Part shown: one piece after another, positions 37,107 to 39,380 of the stretch
How positions within the stretch are numbered: position 1 is the stretch's first letter
How the letters are laid out: every line of letters begins with the position of its first letter
NCBI GenBank assembly: GCA_903861645.1
Contig: CAIOVE010000097.1
Span: forward strand, 1 to 39,380
Direction: 5' to 3'
Source of the DNA: an uncultured Hyphomicrobiales bacterium
Lineage (GTDB): Bacteria > Pseudomonadota > Alphaproteobacteria > Rhizobiales > Beijerinckiaceae
DNA length: 39,380 nucleotides
Program-made: the position numbers and the translations under genes
The notes under the pieces: generated by a model
Told to the model about the DNA's origin: nothing
Databases searched by the model: none
What the model saw: the letters and a program-made list of their open reading frames with translations, nothing else

Positions 37107-38054
37107 ATGCCACGCCGCGATTTGCCGGACGCGCCGATCCTGCTATGCGAGCGCGCAGGACCAACCGACGAAGCCGAGATGACCCAGGAACCCGCCGACA
37201 TCGCCCCCCTGCTCGCCCGCATCGCCAACGCGCTGGAGCGCCTCGCGCCCGCCGCCGACCCGGCGCCCGACTTCACCGTCGCCGACGCCTTCGTCTGGCA
37301 GGCGGCGACCGCGCGCTTCGCCCCGGTGCCGCGCGTCAACCGGGTGGAGATCGGCCTGCTGCGCGGCATCGACCTTGTGCGCGACCTGCTGGTCGAGAAC
37401 ACCGAGCGTTTCGCCCGCGGCCTGCCCGCCAACAATGCCCTGCTCTGGGGCGCGCGCGGCATGGGCAAGTCGTCGCTGGTCAAGTCGACCCACGCCGACA
37501 TAAATGCGCGGCTCGCGAGCGAGGGCCTCGCGCCTTTGAAGCTCGTCGAAATCCACCGCGAGGACATCGACAGCCTGCCGGCGCTGATGAGCCACGCGCG
37601 TATCGCGCCCTTCCCCTTCATCCTGTTCTGCGACGATCTTTCGTTCGACGCCGAGGACACGTCCTACAAGTCGCTGAAGGCGGTGCTTGAAGGCGGCATC
37701 GAGGGGCGGCCGGCGAACGTGGTCTTCTACGCCACGTCGAACCGCCGCCACCTGCTGCCGCGCGACATGATGGAAAACGAGCGCTCGACGGCGATCAATC
37801 CAGGCGAGGCAGTCGAGGAAAAGGTCTCGCTATCGGACCGGTTCGGCCTGTGGCTCGGCTTCCATCGCTGCTCGCAGGACGAATATCTCGCCATGGTGTT
37901 TGGCTACGCCGACAATTACGGGCTCAAGGCCGACCGCGCGGCGATCGAGCGCGCGGCGCTCGAATGGTCGACGACCCGCGGCGCGCGCTCCGGCCGCACG
38001 GCCTGGCAATTCGTGCAGGATCTGGCGGGGCGGCTGGGGCAGCGGCTGGATTGA
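37107..38054 (+). CDS. DUF815 AAA-type ATP-binding protein
   Basis: The 315-residue P-loop ATPase of the DUF815 family has Walker A ALLWGARGMGKSSLVKS near residues 112-128. Walker B is FILFCDDLSF, and the nucleotide sensor is VVFYATSNRRHLLPRDMMENE. The DRFGLWLGFHRCSQDEYLAMVFGYA segment is a family hallmark. The role is unknown. ATG 37107 has a G-rich ribosome site (AAGGGGGGGAAAG); a second possible start is 37179. Divergent from yajC, an arrangement I recall in other Hyphomicrobiales. Confidence 0.87.
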   Translation: MPRRDLPDAPILLCERAGPTDEAEMTQEPADIAPLLARIANALERLAPAADPAPDFTVADAFVWQAATARFAPVPRVNRVEIGLLRGIDLVRDLLVENTERFARGLPANNALLWGARGMGKSSLVKSTHADINARLASEGLAPLKLVEIHREDIDSLPALMSHARIAPFPFILFCDDLSFDAEDTSYKSLKAVLEGGIEGRPANVVFYATSNRRHLLPRDMMENERSTAINPGEAVEEKVSLSDRFGLWLGFHRCSQDEYLAMVFGYADNYGLKADRAAIERAALEWSTTRGARSGRTAWQFVQDLAGRLGQRLD

Positions 38055-38240
38055 GGCCAGAGAGGGTTGTCCGGCGCGCGGTTGCAAAAATCCCGAATTT
38101 TTCAACTTGAGAGCGACATCGTCTCTTTGCCAACCAGCGCTAATTGGTCACTTGAAAATTCTAGGTTGCAGGGCTCCAATCCTCATTGAAGATGGAAGCG
38201 TCTCAAGCCGTCATCCGCGCCACGCGAAGGATAAAAATTC

Positions 38241-38657
38241 ATGAGCGAAAAGATCACGGTTGAAACGAGAGTCTCCGCGCCAATGCAAGAGGTCTGGCGC
38301 GCGTGGAACTCGCCCGACGATATAAAACACTGGAATGCCGCGTCAGACGATTGGCACACCACGAAATCCAAAGTGGATTTGCGCGTTGGCGGAACATATT
38401 CGGCGCGTATGGAGGCAAAGGATGGAAGCTTTGGCTTCGATTTCGCCGGCACCTACACAAGGATCGTGGAAAACAAGTTGATCGAAAGCGCATTCGGCGA
38501 CAGGGCGCTTGTCGTTGAATTTATCCAGAGCGGCGATGGCGTCACGGTGCGCGAAACATTCGACGCCGAGACAACCCATCCAATCGAGCAGCAGCGTGGC
38601 GGCTGGCAAGCGATTTTGAATAATTTCAAAAAATACGTTGAGGCCCGTCGCGCCTAG
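38241..38657 (+). CDS. SRPBCC/AHSA1-like ligand-binding domain protein
   Basis: The 138-residue protein has the AHSA1 family shape. It starts ITVETRVSAPMQEVWRAWNSPDDIKHWNAAS, then VGGTYSARMEAKDGSFGFDFAGTYTRIVENKLIESAFGDRA and TVRETFDAETTHPIEQQRGGWQAILNNFKKYVEA. The fold holds a hydrophobic cavity; ligands are usually unknown. AAGGA lies before ATG 38241. It is a single gene, close to the mobile-element remnants at the right end, with slightly lower GC than its neighbours. Confidence 0.9.
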   Translation: MSEKITVETRVSAPMQEVWRAWNSPDDIKHWNAASDDWHTTKSKVDLRVGGTYSARMEAKDGSFGFDFAGTYTRIVENKLIESAFGDRALVVEFIQSGDGVTVRETFDAETTHPIEQQRGGWQAILNNFKKYVEARRA

Positions 38658-38715
38658 CTGCGCTCGAATAAAGCCGCTCGGTGAAACCTGTCGCGCCTTG
38701 CGTTGGTGTGGCTTT

Positions 38716-38754
38716 GATCGATAAATGGCACTGTTTTCGATCGTTAAGTGACAC
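38716..38754. repeat. Two imperfect 16-bp direct repeats at a transposon end
   Basis: GATCGATAAATGGCAC (38716-38731) and GATCGTTAAGTGACAC (38739-38754) match at 13 of 16 positions with 23-bp spacing. Paired short end repeats are typical of transposase-binding sites in Tn7/Tn5053-like elements with a TniB-type ATPase, whose remnant starts here. The ATPase stop lies inside the second repeat. Confidence 0.55.
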
Positions 38755-39037
38755 CTATGACAAGGGCGCTCCGGGCGGCATCGACAACCTCGTCGGTAAT
38801 GAGGGTCAGCTCGTTGATCTTCATGATCCGCTCGATCTGGGTGAACAGCCGATGCAGGAGGCGGAAATTGCCGCCGGTGATGCGGGCGATCGAGGCGACG
38901 GCCTGCGTGTCCGTAAAATCAGCGTTGTCCAGACTGATGCCCAGCGAGCGCCAATGACGCGTCAGAACGAAGGTCAGCTCGTCGCCGGTGAGAGGCCGGT
39001 AATGATGCGCGAACCCGACGCGGCTGTAAAACTGTGG
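38744..39037 (-). pseudogene. Truncated TniB/IstB-like transposition ATPase
   Basis: About 98 C-terminal residues remain, running PQFYSRVGFAHHYRPLTGDE to SALVIGVT. They include RHWRSLGISLDNADFTDTQAVASIARITGGNFRLLHRLFTQIERIM, which is characteristic of the C-terminus of AAA ATPases that accompany Mu/Tn5053-type transposases. The N-terminal part with the P-loop is gone, cut at about 39037-39041 by an IS630 fragment. It is not functional as an ATPase. Confidence 0.8.
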
Positions 39038-39040
39038 GAC

Positions 39041-39211
39041 CCCGACCTGAACCCTATCGAGAAAGCCTACGCCAAGCTCAAGGCCCACTTACGAAAGCTC
39101 GCCGAGCGAACGGTTTCCGGCTTGATGGCGCTCCTCGAAACCTGCGCCTATATTTTCAAACCCAAAGAGGCTGAGAATTTCTTCGCAGCTTGCGGGTATG
39201 ATACAGATTGA
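39041..39211 (+). mobile_element. IS630-type transposase, C-terminal fragment
   Basis: The frame reads PDLNPIEKAYAKLKAHLRKL and continues to the stop at 39211 with FFAACGYDTD. PDLNPIE is the hallmark third catalytic Glu region of IS630/Tc1-type DDE transposases. Only about 56 codons remain; the 5' part is missing and replaced by the TniB-like fragment. TAGGGAAACGCTCTAG just after the stop looks like the terminal inverted repeat of such elements. Confidence 0.82.
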
Positions 39212-39246
39212 TAGGGAAACGCTCTAGACGAGTTTCAGTTTCAGCT

Positions 39247-39380
39247 TTAATTGTGAGCTGCGGCAACGGGGGTAATGGGGCGCAAGATGTTGCATAGACG
39301 GTCTCGGACGAAAAATACTACGCGGCGTGAAATTTTATCCAGCGGAATAGCGATCGCAAGCGCTAGCGCCATGAGTCTTC
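39247..39380 (-). CDS. Unidentified partial ORF at window edge
   Basis: A minus-strand frame is open from the window edge to TAA 39247-39249, about 44 codons. It includes a Met followed by ALALAIAIPLDKISRRVVFF and ends PITPVAAAHN. I recognise no family and cannot see its start. It may be the end of a real gene or chance coding next to the IS630 remnant. Confidence 0.3.
   Translation of the reverse strand, partial: RLMALALAIAIPLDKISRRVVFFVRDRLCNILRPITPVAAAHN

Overview
The window is high-GC alphaproteobacterial chromosome, most likely Hyphomicrobiales (Rhizobiales). The evidence is the short editing-domain-free ProS, the gyrA-coaD-cyclophilin-cyclophilin-queA block, the uvrA/ssb neighbourhood, the yajC-secD-secF-Mth938-phytoene-synthase-like block, a DUF1127 protein, and direct-repeat (GAAC-N7-GAAC) LexA boxes. 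The genus cannot be fixed by eye. Most of the window is housekeeping; accessory DNA sits at both ends.

Layout. 1-1314: tail of an IS5-type transposase abutting a truncated, frameshifted secreted-type repeat protein. 1462-6997: HerA-like ATPase, small membrane protein, orphan Flp pilin, flavin monooxygenase, tRNA-Glu, a two-gene cassette behind an SOS-type promoter, and small exported or membrane proteins. 7190-10576: tgt, an ABC-F ATPase and a GlcG-like protein. 10577-11022: a long intergenic region holding a minus-strand terminator with no known minus gene feeding it, so a candidate ncRNA. 11023-15527: proS, lolC, lolD, then a LexA-boxed 32-residue membrane protein resembling in size, topology and control the Caulobacter SOS division inhibitor SidA, then an alpha/beta-hydrolase-fold protein without its serine nucleophile. 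15543-21907 (minus): gyrA, coaD, two cyclophilins with a TonB-C-like protein between them, queA and a small ORF. 22049-28553: metX-like gene, ssb (LexA box upstream), dctA and uvrA. 28561-29140: higBA toxin-antitoxin. 29228-31320: GT39-type membrane glycosyltransferase and a DUF1127 gene with palindromic upstream sites and a strong terminator. 31379-38054: trmFO, then yajC-secD-secF and the NDUFAF3-like/NDUFAF6-like pair, with a divergent DUF815 ATPase. 38241-38657: SRPBCC-domain protein. 38716-39380: nested remnants of a TniB-type element and an IS630 element, and the edge of an unidentified ORF.

The main theme is an SOS network. Three GTTC/GAAC-N7 direct repeats lie in promoter positions: before a two-gene cassette of unknown function (5649-5663), before the 32-aa membrane protein (14462-14476), and upstream of ssb (23866-23880). 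DNA repair and topology genes (uvrA, ssb, gyrA) lie in the same window. The queuosine genes queA and tgt, often adjacent in related genomes, are about 7.6 kb apart here, which suggests a local rearrangement around the SOS-type genes.
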